From: JALORV01 sp963791235
Lineage (GTDB): Bacteria > Pseudomonadota > Gammaproteobacteria > Burkholderiales > Burkholderiaceae_F
Direction: 5' to 3'
Length of the DNA: 64,000 nucleotides
Assembly: GCA_963791235.1 (NCBI GenBank)
Contig: CAWBRW010000021.1
Location: 158,519 to 222,518 of the forward strand
Shown here: positions 1 to 7,381 of the stretch, piece by piece
Position numbering within the stretch: the first letter of the stretch is position 1
How the letters are laid out: every line of letters begins with the position of its first letter
Made by a program: the position numbers and the translations under genes
The notes under the pieces: generated by a model
Seen by the model: only the letters and a program-made list of their open reading frames with translations
Told to the model about the DNA's origin: nothing
Databases searched by the model: none

Positions 1-580
1 TCCGTACGTGCAACGCAAGGTCGTCCGGCGTGCGGAGCGGCCGCGCGCGGCTGCGGGCGAGTGCAGGCGAACAGACCGGGAAGCACAGCGCCGTCATCAG
101 TTCCTCGGCGTCGGGACTGTCCCCGCCGGCGGCGACGAAACGGATCGCGATGTCGTGCTGGTCGCGCTCCAGATCCGGCTTGTCGTTCGTGGCGACGACG
201 CGTACGTTGATCTCCGGACGCAGACGATAGAACCGCGGCAGCTTTGGCGCGAGCCAGAGCGACGCGAGCGCGGTGGTGGTCGTGACCGTCAGCGCGTTGC
301 CGGCCCCGGCAAGACGCTGCGTGACGGCGTCGAGGTGCGTCAGCGCGTCGTCTGCCGCGCGGTACAGCTCCTCGCCAGCAGGTGTCAGCTGCAGCGCGCG
401 GTGCACGCGCTGGAAAAGCGGCTGCCCGAGCTGTTCCTCGAGCGTCCTGATCTCGCGGCTGATCGCCGACTGGGTGACGAACAGTTCCTGCGCCGCGCGC
501 GTGAAGCTGAGGTGACGGGCGGCCGCGCGGAAGCCGCGCAGCAGATCGAGAGACAACCGCGGCTGCCTTGGCTTAGCCAT
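1..580 (-). CDS. LysR-family transcriptional regulator (3' end outside window)
   Basis: The reverse strand reads from ATG at 580 to the window edge without a stop, about 193 residues. The N-terminal winged helix-turn-helix (residues about 9-70) contains LSFTRAAQELFVTQSAISRE, typical of the GcvA-like LysR branch. It is followed by the start of the substrate-binding domain (DIAIRFVAAGGD). The gene is divergent from the secreted CGPG protein at 698, the usual layout for a LysR regulator and its target. It is clearly homologous to the frameshifted LysR at 16525, which also diverges from a CGPG protein. The effector is unknown and the C-terminal end is not visible. Confidence 0.9.
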   Translation of the reverse strand, partial: MAKPRQPRLSLDLLRGFRAAARHLSFTRAAQELFVTQSAISREIRTLEEQLGQPLFQRVHRALQLTPAGEELYRAADDALTHLDAVTQRLAGAGNALTVTTTTALASLWLAPKLPRFYRLRPEINVRVVATNDKPDLERDQHDIAIRFVAAGGDSPDAEELMTALCFPVCSPALARSRARPLRTPDDLALHVR

Positions 581-697
581 TCCCGAATGTCATCGCAGCA
601 GTGCGAAAAGATCGATTGAGCGCCGGTCGCCACCGGGGAACACTTTCTCTCGCGATCTGAGCATATTCAGTTTCGCGCGCCACGCAAAGGAGGTCCT

Positions 698-1147
698 ATG
701 AATGCGCACGCTGTCCTTTCCATCGGTCGCCGGTGCATCGCTGCCGCCGGTCTCGCCCTCGTTCTTCCGCTGTCTGGTCTCGCCAATGAAAGCGCGCCGC
801 CCTACGCGCTGAGCGTGAAGGTCTTCCCTGATGTGTACGTCACTGGGGGGCGCTCGTTCCCCACGGTCGCCGCTCTCGAGGCCTGGGTCGCTGCCCTCGA
901 GGCCTGGTCGGCGCCGAGCCAGACACGATCCCTCTTGCTCGACGGTTGCGGACCGGGCTCGACGGGAAACATCGTTTCCGCCGTTGGGTGGCTCTACCAG
1001 GTACATGCGGATGCTGTGCGGATCCGTACATTCGCGGCGGGCGATCCCGTGTGCGCCGCTGCGGCAGCGCAGGCAAGCCCGGGCCACGCCATCACGCCGC
1101 TGCCGCACTACGAAGGCGACCGGTCAGGTCGAAGTGCAGTGCATTGA
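698..1147 (+). CDS. Small exported CGPG-motif protein of unknown function (copy 1)
   Basis: A 149-residue protein with a strong AAAGGAGGT ribosome site ahead of ATG 698 and a signal peptide (hydrophobic core about residues 13-26, likely cleavage near GLA-NES). The mature part has alternating beta-like strands, LLLDGCGPGS at about 88-97 and a second cysteine near 124. It resembles the protein encoded leftward at 15910-16392 (VFPD/VLPD, CGPG, and cysteine before an Ala run), so the two are diverged paralogues, each divergent from a LysR gene. The segment VAALEAW occurs twice in tandem, encoded by a 21-bp duplication at 866-907. No known family is recognised; the product is probably periplasmic. 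Confidence 0.75.
   Translation: MNAHAVLSIGRRCIAAAGLALVLPLSGLANESAPPYALSVKVFPDVYVTGGRSFPTVAALEAWVAALEAWSAPSQTRSLLLDGCGPGSTGNIVSAVGWLYQVHADAVRIRTFAAGDPVCAAAAAQASPGHAITPLPHYEGDRSGRSAVH
866..907 (+). repeat. 21-bp tandem duplication inside the CGPG gene
   Basis: Two adjacent 21-nt units (866-886 and 887-907), each ending CTCGAGGCCTGG and differing at two positions, both encode VAALEAW. The paralogue at 15910 lacks the second unit, so this is an in-frame expansion specific to this copy. Confidence 0.8.
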
Positions 1148-1494
1148 CGACGCCATCAGCCGGTCGCCTTTCAGTGCTCTGAGCCGGCGACCGGCTGCGC
1201 CGTCACTCGCCCCGGTCGGCCGCCGCTGCTTAATTGCTTCACCGCTCTAAACACAAACCGATAGTTCACGAGGGCCGGAGGCGGCTCGCTAGCGCTCTGA
1301 ACTTCAGCGGTAGGCGTCCGCTTCCAGCGGGCTGTGACTTCCGCTCGGGGTCGCGCTTGCTGTGCGTGCTTAGAGAGTCGAACGGCCAAATGCAGCCATC
1401 ACAAGCCTCGGTGCGATCGCACCCATAGCGGACAAGTGCGAACGGCGTCGCCGGCATCCATGCAGCCGGCAAGTGCTCGCTCAGTTGGTTTGTA
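1148..1494. other. Intergenic spacer with a dispersed repeat
   Basis: 347 nt between the CGPG gene and the convergent MBL gene. It holds no credible ORF. It contains one 51-nt dispersed repeat at 1383-1433 and, about 42 nt before it, the CCGCTCGGGGTCGCG block shared with some other copies. Confidence 0.6.
1383..1433 (+). repeat. Dispersed 51-nt element, copy 1
   Basis: Starts CGGCCAAATGCAGCC and ends ATAGCGGAC, exactly 51 nt. The upstream CCGCT..GGGTCGC block lies at 1341. Confidence 0.75.
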
Positions 1495-2376
1495 TCACCA
1501 CTTCATCTCGCCCTTGTTGACCTTGGCGCCGATCTCGAGCGCCACCATCAGGCCCGCGGCGGGATAGGCCGACTTCATCGCCTCGATCAGTGCGGCCGAG
1601 TTCGGTGCTTTCGCCAGTTCTAGTTCAAAGCGGGTCAGGTAAGACTGGGTGTAGGCCAGTTGTGAAGCGTCCTGGCTCTGCCCTGGCAGCATGTGGCCAG
1701 GAAGGACGGTCGCCGGCCGAAGGGCTGCCATCGTGCCTAGTTTCCGGTTCCAGTCGCCCCGCTCCTGGGCGGTCTGAGTGTCCGCCGTCCAGGCGTGCAG
1801 CCCGGCGAAGACATTGACGCCGCCGACAATGGCCTTCAGTGACGGGATCCAGACGTAGCTGCGCTGCGGAAGAGAATCATCGAAACCCCTGATTTCAAGC
1901 GTCTGGCCTTCCAGCGAGATCGTGTTGCCACTCATGACCTCGGGCACCGGAACGTCGGCCGGCGCATTGGCGCCCAGCCGCGGCCCCCACACCTGTAGCT
2001 TGACAGGCAGGGTCGCCTGGATCTTCTTCACGGTCGGCCCACTCGCGATCAACGTGGCATCGGGAAACAAGGACTTCAGAACACCCGCGCCGAAGTAGAA
2101 GTCCGGGTCGGCCTGGCTGATGTAGATCGTCTTCAGCGTCTTGCGGCTGTCGAGCACCATCGCGGCGATCCGATACGCATCGGCCCGGGTGAACCCGGTA
2201 TCGATGAGTACTGCGTCCGTCTTGCCGGAAACCAGAACCGCGTTGACGTGAAAGCTGCCGGCGTCGGCGTTGTAGACCTGAAGGGATAGCGCGGCGGGGC
2301 TCGCTTGGGCGGCGACCTCGCCAGCGACGACGCCGAGCGTCAGGGCCGCAAACAGCGGAAAGAGAGGTTTCATCAT
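1495..2376 (-). CDS. Exported metallo-beta-lactamase-fold protein with degenerate metal motif
   Basis: A 293-residue protein with a signal peptide (cleavage near VAAQA, residue 25). The MBL-fold order is visible: DAVLIDTGFT strand, then the position of the usual HxHxDH motif, and later VLPGHM. The metal motif itself reads YISQADPDFYFGAG, so the first histidines are replaced by Ser-Gln and only the aspartates remain. The fold is probably kept but zinc binding must differ or be lost. It is transcribed divergently from the LysR gene at 2480, 103 nt away, and is probably that regulator's target. Substrate unknown. Confidence 0.85.
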   Translation of the reverse strand: MMKPLFPLFAALTLGVVAGEVAAQASPAALSLQVYNADAGSFHVNAVLVSGKTDAVLIDTGFTRADAYRIAAMVLDSRKTLKTIYISQADPDFYFGAGVLKSLFPDATLIASGPTVKKIQATLPVKLQVWGPRLGANAPADVPVPEVMSGNTISLEGQTLEIRGFDDSLPQRSYVWIPSLKAIVGGVNVFAGLHAWTADTQTAQERGDWNRKLGTMAALRPATVLPGHMLPGQSQDASQLAYTQSYLTRFELELAKAPNSAALIEAMKSAYPAAGLMVALEIGAKVNKGEMKW

Positions 2377-2408
2377 CGGATGGCTCGCAGTGGGTGAGTG
2401 ACGGCACC

Positions 2409-2441
2409 ACTGTATTTGCAGCCAAAGCGTCGATAAACAGT
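2409..2441. promoter_or_regulatory. Inverted repeat in the LysR/MBL divergent promoter
   Basis: ACTGTATTT (from 2409) and AAACAGT (ending 2441) form an imperfect dyad in the 103-nt spacer between the two start codons, the expected place for a LysR operator. Inferred from position and symmetry only. Confidence 0.3.
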
Positions 2442-2479
2442 AGACTCTCCAACACTTTGTCTACCAGATCGAGCTAATC

Positions 2480-3472
2480 GTGGATCGCCTCACCGGCATG
2501 CAGGTGTTCACCGAGGTCGCCGATCGCGCCAGCCTGACCGAGGCGGCCAGAGCACTCGACATGTCGCGGGCCATGGTGTCGCGCTATCTGGAAAGCTTCG
2601 AGCATTGGCTCGGGGTGCGGCTGCTACATCGCACGACGCGACGAGTGAGTCTCACCGATGCCGGCGAAGAGGCGCTACAGCGCTGCCGCCCGATGCTCGA
2701 ACTTTCGCGCGACGTGCAGAGCGTGGCCGGTGCGAGGCGGGCGGCCCCGGTGGGCAAGCTGCGCATCACCGCCAGCACGTCGTTCGCCGAGACTTTCCTG
2801 ACCGACGTAGTGACGGACTTCCTTTCCCGCTACCCGCAAACGCAGGTCGAACTGATCGCACTGGAGAGAACCGTCAATCTCGTGGAGGAGCGCATCGACC
2901 TGGCGGTGCGGATCGGCAACGTCCTCGACGACACGCTCGTCGCGCGCAAGTTGGGTGTGTGTCGGTCCGTCGTTTGCGCGTCGCCCGCGTACATCAAGGC
3001 TAGCGGCCTCCCCCGCACGCCGGACGATCTTCGAAAGCACCGATGCATCACCCACGCCTACGTGGGCCGTACCGAGTTCCGCCTGACTCGAAAGGGCCAG
3101 GCGCTGCGGATACCCGTGAAAGGACCACTGCAGAGCAACGAAGCCGCCGTCACACGCCGCGCCGCGCTCGCCGGGGCCGGGATCGCGATGCTGCCGACCT
3201 ACTTTGTCAGTGCAGACCTCGCCTCCGGCGCGCTCATTCGCCTGCTGCCGGACTGCGAACCCGACCCGCTTGGCATTCACGCGGCCTACTTGTCTCGCCT
3301 GCATCAGCCACAGCTGCTGCGGTTGATGATCGACTTTCTGGCAGACCGCCTCAGCGGAGACGTCGCGCCTTGGGACCGTGTGATCGCCTCGGTATCCAAA
3401 CCAGCGAAATCGATTGCCAAGCGCCGAGTCCGCACCCAACCAAAGGTTCGCCGGAGGCCGGAGACGCGCTGA
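2480..3472 (+). CDS. LysR-family transcriptional regulator
   Basis: A 330-residue protein. The N-terminal HTH (about 1-60) has LTEAARALDMSRAMVSRYLE, and the substrate-binding domain (about 90-295) has DLAVRIGNVLDDTLVARKL, typical of the DsdC/CrgA-like LysR subgroup. The last 30 residues are a basic tail (KRRVRTQPKVRRRPETR), longer than usual. Divergent from the degenerate MBL gene, which it probably controls together with itself. Effector unknown. Confidence 0.9.
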   Translation: MDRLTGMQVFTEVADRASLTEAARALDMSRAMVSRYLESFEHWLGVRLLHRTTRRVSLTDAGEEALQRCRPMLELSRDVQSVAGARRAAPVGKLRITASTSFAETFLTDVVTDFLSRYPQTQVELIALERTVNLVEERIDLAVRIGNVLDDTLVARKLGVCRSVVCASPAYIKASGLPRTPDDLRKHRCITHAYVGRTEFRLTRKGQALRIPVKGPLQSNEAAVTRRAALAGAGIAMLPTYFVSADLASGALIRLLPDCEPDPLGIHAAYLSRLHQPQLLRLMIDFLADRLSGDVAPWDRVIASVSKPAKSIAKRRVRTQPKVRRRPETR

Positions 3473-3600
3473 TGACGCGTACCCGAGCTGGGTTGCTACG
3501 GACGCGCACATCGCTTCGTTCGGTGTCCTCAAGCGCGTCCGCGTTAATGTGCGCGTGAAGTCAGGTATGCGTCGCGCGGCGCCGGCCGTTGGACTCACTG

Positions 3601-3651
3601 CGGCCAATTGCAGTCCTTTCGGGGTGCCAGCAGAATGCGCCGAAAGCGGAC
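3601..3651 (+). repeat. Dispersed 51-nt element, copy 2
   Basis: Starts CGGCCAATTGCAGTCC and ends CGCCGAAAGCGGAC, exactly 51 nt. It lies 70 nt before the DUF1330 start codon. Confidence 0.8.
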
Positions 3652-3721
3652 AGCGCATAGCTCCGTTTTGACGCGGCGAAAAGGACAAGTTGCGCACCGC
3701 GCGGCATCAGAAGCCAACTCC

Positions 3722-4147
3722 ATGACCATCCGTCCCGCCAATTTCGATCCGTCAATCGACCCCACGGCCGATCAGGTGCGCGCATTGCGTGATTCCGGCC
3801 CCGACGGCCCGGTGGTGATGCTCAATCTTCTGAAGTTCCGCGAGCAAGCGAACTACCCCACAGGGTCTCCCCACGCGCCCTGCTCGGGTGCTGAGGCCTA
3901 CCGCAGGTACCAGACGGCATTCGTGGAAACCGTGGGCGACGTGAGCCGTGCCGAGGTAGTGTGGGAAGGGAAGATCGACAGAGCCTTCATCGGCGATGCC
4001 AGCCAGGACTGGGACAAGTGCCTGTTGGTCCGCTACCCGAGCCGCCAGCACTTCCTCGCGATGATGGCCAACGCCGCGTATCGCGAGGCGCTCGTCCATC
4101 GCTACGCGGGCCTCGAGCGCACCATCCTCTTGCAGATGCAGGGCTGA
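3722..4147 (+). CDS. DUF1330-family protein
   Basis: A 141-residue protein starting at ATG 3722; upstream in-frame codons lie in repeat-bearing spacer and look non-coding. It has the DUF1330 (dimeric alpha-beta barrel) signature: PVVMLNLLKFRE near residue 35, YRRYQTAF near 65, then WDKCLLVRYPSRQHFLAMMAN and AYREALVHRYAGLERT. Small cytoplasmic proteins of this family have no settled function. It stands alone, with no clear operon partner. Confidence 0.85.
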   Translation: MTIRPANFDPSIDPTADQVRALRDSGPDGPVVMLNLLKFREQANYPTGSPHAPCSGAEAYRRYQTAFVETVGDVSRAEVVWEGKIDRAFIGDASQDWDKCLLVRYPSRQHFLAMMANAAYREALVHRYAGLERTILLQMQG

Positions 4148-4493
4148 CGACTCGGCGTGCGGGCAAAGAGGCGTGGCAGAGCCTGAGCCTCGCGGCTGGA
4201 CAGGCTGTCCCTGGAGGACGCGATCTGCCATCTGAATGCGTGATGATCGATCGACCAAGGGCGCGGCGATCGGAGGGCAGTGCTTTGGAGCTGCGGCCTA
4301 CCAGCGGGTCAGCAGACGTTGCCGTTGTGGCAGATAGAGCATCCAAGGATGGTCGCAGTCGGCCAATTCCGGTCGAACGCTCTGACTCGCCAGTGGGGGA
4401 CGCGTTTCGTCCTGCTTTGATCCAGGGCCAACCCGGCACCCCGTCGTCATCTAGGTTAGAAGAATGGCGGCGAGTGAGTGGGAGGGAAATCCG
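4148..4493. other. Intergenic spacer, partial repeat only
   Basis: 346 nt with no convincing gene. A half-copy of the dispersed repeat (CGGCCAATTCCGGTC at 4360-4374) is visible without a good second half-site. A ribosome site (GGGAGGGA) lies at its right end. Confidence 0.5.
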
Positions 4494-5327
4494 ATGGTCA
4501 AATCTGCTTCGCGCGTGATTGGCAGACTATTGGTCGGCGCACTGGCATCGCTGGCGGTTATCGGCGCCTGGGCGGCCGACACCTCCCCGGTGCGGATCAC
4601 CTACCTTTACGACAACAGCGCAGCCTCGCCAGGGGTGGCGCCGGCGTGGGGGTTCGCGGCGCTGGTGGAGGCCCATGGAAAGCGGGTGCTATTCGACACG
4701 GGCGGCGACGCGGCGATCTTTCGGCGCAACGTCGAAGCCCTCAAGGTCGACCTCAGGAAGTTGGACGCGCTAGTGCTGTCACACGAGCATTGGGATCACA
4801 CGAACGGCATTCCAGCGCTCGGCCGCCGGGAAGGGTTGCCTGTCTACTTTCCTGCGAGTTCGGCACAAACAGCTCCGTTCCGCGCGACGCTGGCGGCGGC
4901 CGGGATGACGGCCGTTCCGGTGACCGAGATGACGAGCATCGCGCCGCGCATTACGGTCAGTCATGAAATGCAGAGTCCGATGGCGCCCGAGGTCGCGTTG
5001 ACGATCGACACCGACGATGGCCTAGTAGTGCTAGTCGGGTGCTCCCATCCCGGCCCCGATGCGATGCTGAAGCAGATCCGAGAGCGAACCAAACGGCCGA
5101 TCCTGATGGTGGTCGGCGGTTTCCACATGCTCGACTTTGGCGCCGACCAGATCAGCCGCACCTTCGACGAATTCAAAGCGGTCGATGTCCTCTACGTCGG
5201 CCCAACGCACTGCACGGGTGGCCGTGCGATCACGGCGGCATTCGATGCATTTCCGGGAAGGTTTATCCAGGGCGGCGTAGGAACCATCGTGCAGGCGGCG
5301 CCGTTCGCGCGGATTACGGCTCCCTAG
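4494..5327 (+). CDS. Exported metallo-beta-lactamase-fold hydrolase
   Basis: A 277-residue protein starting at ATG 4494, chosen because GGGAGGGA lies just upstream and a signal peptide follows at once (cleavage near AWA-ADT). The catalytic motif LSHEHWDHTNG is canonical HxHxDH. GCSHPG and YVGPTHCTGG supply the later metal histidines. The arrangement (LFDTGGD, SHEHWDH, GCSHPG, PTHC) fits the subgroup annotated as methanopterin-synthase-like (7,8-dihydropterin-6-methyl...) hydrolases. An exported bacterial member is unlikely to act on that substrate. Single-gene unit followed by a hairpin at 5375. Confidence 0.88.
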   Translation: MVKSASRVIGRLLVGALASLAVIGAWAADTSPVRITYLYDNSAASPGVAPAWGFAALVEAHGKRVLFDTGGDAAIFRRNVEALKVDLRKLDALVLSHEHWDHTNGIPALGRREGLPVYFPASSAQTAPFRATLAAAGMTAVPVTEMTSIAPRITVSHEMQSPMAPEVALTIDTDDGLVVLVGCSHPGPDAMLKQIRERTKRPILMVVGGFHMLDFGADQISRTFDEFKAVDVLYVGPTHCTGGRAITAAFDAFPGRFIQGGVGTIVQAAPFARITAP

Positions 5328-5374
5328 TTTGAGAGCGGCACCAGTATCAGTAAGTGCTGCGTTTTGCCCCATAG

Positions 5375-5392
5375 AGTGGCCAGCCGGCCACT
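5375..5392 (+). terminator. Perfect hairpin downstream of the MBL gene
   Basis: AGTGGCC, loop AGCC, GGCCACT, then TTAA. The 7-bp perfect stem 48 nt after the stop could end transcription, but the T-tract is short. Confidence 0.35.
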
Positions 5393-5534
5393 TTAAGGTG
5401 GTCGGTTGGGGCCTCATAACTTGGCCACGGCATCAGCCTGCTGACGAGGTTCGCTCTGTGCACCCTGGAATGGAAGAGCCGGTCCTGCGGCGAGACCGGG
5501 GCCCCACCCGTCCGTCTCGGGAAACCGCCGCCTT

Positions 5535-5585
5535 CGGCCAATAGCTGCCGGTCTGCAAGCCTGCGACAAGTTACTGAAAGCGGAC
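5535..5585 (+). repeat. Dispersed 51-nt element, copy 3
   Basis: Starts CGGCCAATAGCTGCC and ends TACTGAAAGCGGAC, exactly 51 nt. Confidence 0.8.
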
Positions 5586-5770
5586 GCGGATAAACAGGAC
5601 CCGTTCGGTGCCCAATCCATTTGCCTTTGCCGCGTAGCCACCAGGATGAGCCGAGCACAAGGTCGGCCACCAACGAGACGCATCCCGCCCCCGTGAATAG
5701 TCGACTGACTTACGGTGTAACCAAGAGTACGGTGCCGTGAAAGCGCCGTCCGTTCCGGATCGAAAAGATC

Positions 5771-7009
5771 ATGACATCAAGCCAGGATTCCATGACTCGC
5801 CTTGAACCACACGTACGGCGAATCTTCGATCGGCTCCGGGTCACGCCGCAGCATTTCTTGGACCACCAGAGCGGTGGGACCCATGAGCTCCTCTCCCCCC
5901 TCAGGGAAATCGAGTGGACGGTCCCCCGCCGCCGCGCCTGGCTGTGGCCGTTCAATTACTTCTGGCGAATCGATCTCGACGCCCTGGCCCGCGGTGTACG
6001 GTCCAGCCTGGACGCGACGGGTGCGGGCTACTGTTACATGCTGAAGCGGAACGGGAAGCTCGTCCACTTCGGAACGGCGGGATGGGCGCAGCTTCCCGCC
6101 GACGGTGACGTTCCGTGGTTGTTCCACATACCAATGAACGTCGCGAGTGTGAGCAAGTTCATCACGGCGGTCGCGCTCATCCGCCTACTGCGGGACCTCA
6201 GCATCCCGGTAACACGAGCCATCGGCGCTTTCCTGCCCCAGTATTGGTCCGTCGGAGCAGGAGCGGGCTCAATTACCTTTGAAAATCTCCTTCGGCACGA
6301 AGCGGGCCTCGGCGGCGGCCTTAGCTCTCCCGGTCCCGCCGACTTTGCGACAGCAAAGGCGCAAGTCGCTCTCGGCAGTTCGGGGACCGGCACTTATAAC
6401 TACATGAACTCCAACTTCACGCTGCTTCGGGTCCTCTTCGCGACTCTGACGGGAACTGTGCCCGCGCAATTCCAATGGCCCAACTTTTTTGGAATCACTT
6501 CCGATAATTTCTGGGATTTCTCATCGATCAGCGCCTACTCGAATTATGTGAACGACGGTGTCCTTTGGCCTTCAATCACCGACAGTCGCGGCTTCATTTT
6601 TCCAGCGAATGGCGCTAAGTCCTACGCAACCCCACCCGCGGCGCCCGGCTGGAGCGACGGCGATCAGTCGTTCAGCGCCGGCGCGAGTGGATGGTTTTTG
6701 AGCGTCGCAGATCTCACGCGGGTGCTCGGGGAGCTGCGTCGCGGCGGTTCGATCATGGCGGCCTGGCGCGCGAGGAACATGATGTCGAAGATGTATGGGC
6801 TGGACCCTCCGATTCCGACAAGCGCAGGAGCGGTCTACACGAAGGGGGGCCGCTGGGGTGCCGCTCCCAAGGTGCATGATTCGGCAATTTTCGTATTGCC
6901 CGGTGATGTCGAACTCGCCGTCCTTGTGAACTCATGGGACGGAACCGGCCCAGGGCATTTGGGCTTCATTCCTAAATTGCTTCAGGACAGCGTGAGGCTC
7001 GTGTTCTGA
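5771..7009 (+). CDS. Serine hydrolase, beta-lactamase / penicillin-binding-like fold
   Basis: A 412-residue protein with the class C beta-lactamase-type active site: S-x-x-K at residues 126-129 (ASVSKF), the tyrosine motif in TYNYMNSNF, and a late KGG (YTKGGRWG) in place of KTG. LLRHEAGLGGG is the typical LLxHtSGL segment. No signal peptide is apparent at the ATG used, so it may be cytoplasmic or use another route. Members act as esterases, DD-peptidases or amidases; the specific substrate cannot be read. The Phe/Trp-rich stretch near residue 230 looks like a lineage-specific insertion. Confidence 0.85.
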   Translation: MTSSQDSMTRLEPHVRRIFDRLRVTPQHFLDHQSGGTHELLSPLREIEWTVPRRRAWLWPFNYFWRIDLDALARGVRSSLDATGAGYCYMLKRNGKLVHFGTAGWAQLPADGDVPWLFHIPMNVASVSKFITAVALIRLLRDLSIPVTRAIGAFLPQYWSVGAGAGSITFENLLRHEAGLGGGLSSPGPADFATAKAQVALGSSGTGTYNYMNSNFTLLRVLFATLTGTVPAQFQWPNFFGITSDNFWDFSSISAYSNYVNDGVLWPSITDSRGFIFPANGAKSYATPPAAPGWSDGDQSFSAGASGWFLSVADLTRVLGELRRGGSIMAAWRARNMMSKMYGLDPPIPTSAGAVYTKGGRWGAAPKVHDSAIFVLPGDVELAVLVNSWDGTGPGHLGFIPKLLQDSVRLVF

Positions 7010-7381
7010 ACGGCCTTGGGCGAGGTTACGCGCGCCGCTCGCTGGGTATGGATTCGAGTTGGCCGCACTTGGTCGAAGCGGTGAACCTCAAACCAACTTG
7101 CGTGCTACGGCAAGCGTGTGATTGCTGACGCCGATCCTTTCGGCAATGAGCAGACGATGGGGGCTTTCTCTGAACGTCGCGAGAGCGGACGCGTTCAACG
7201 CACATTGCATTGGCCCGCATGGTGCGCCTCGTGGCGGCCGGGTCGCATTGCTCGCTCGAAAGCAGTCGATCGTATTCGGCCGAAGCACATGACGAGACAA
7301 TTCTGTCAGCGAATCGACAGCAAGAGAAAGGGCGCCGCGGCGCCCTTTCATCGATACGCCCGCAGGCGGCAGCCGTGCGCG
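7010..7381. other. Spacer between convergent genes
   Basis: 372 nt between two convergent genes, with no gene seen. It carries the bidirectional terminator palindrome at 7327-7348. A weak relative of the dispersed repeat (TGGCCCGCATGGTGC ... CGAAAGCAGTC) spans about 7211-7267. Confidence 0.5.
7327..7348. terminator. Bidirectional terminator between convergent genes
   Basis: A perfect 22-nt palindrome: AAAGGGCGCCG followed by its exact complement. A on one side and T on the other let it work in both directions. It lies 34 nt beyond the tannase stop. Confidence 0.7.

Larger units (their letters stand above)
5328..5770. other. Intergenic spacer with hairpin and repeat
   Basis: 443 nt without a credible ORF. 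It contains the hairpin at 5375-5392 and repeat copy 3 at 5535-5585. Confidence 0.55.
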
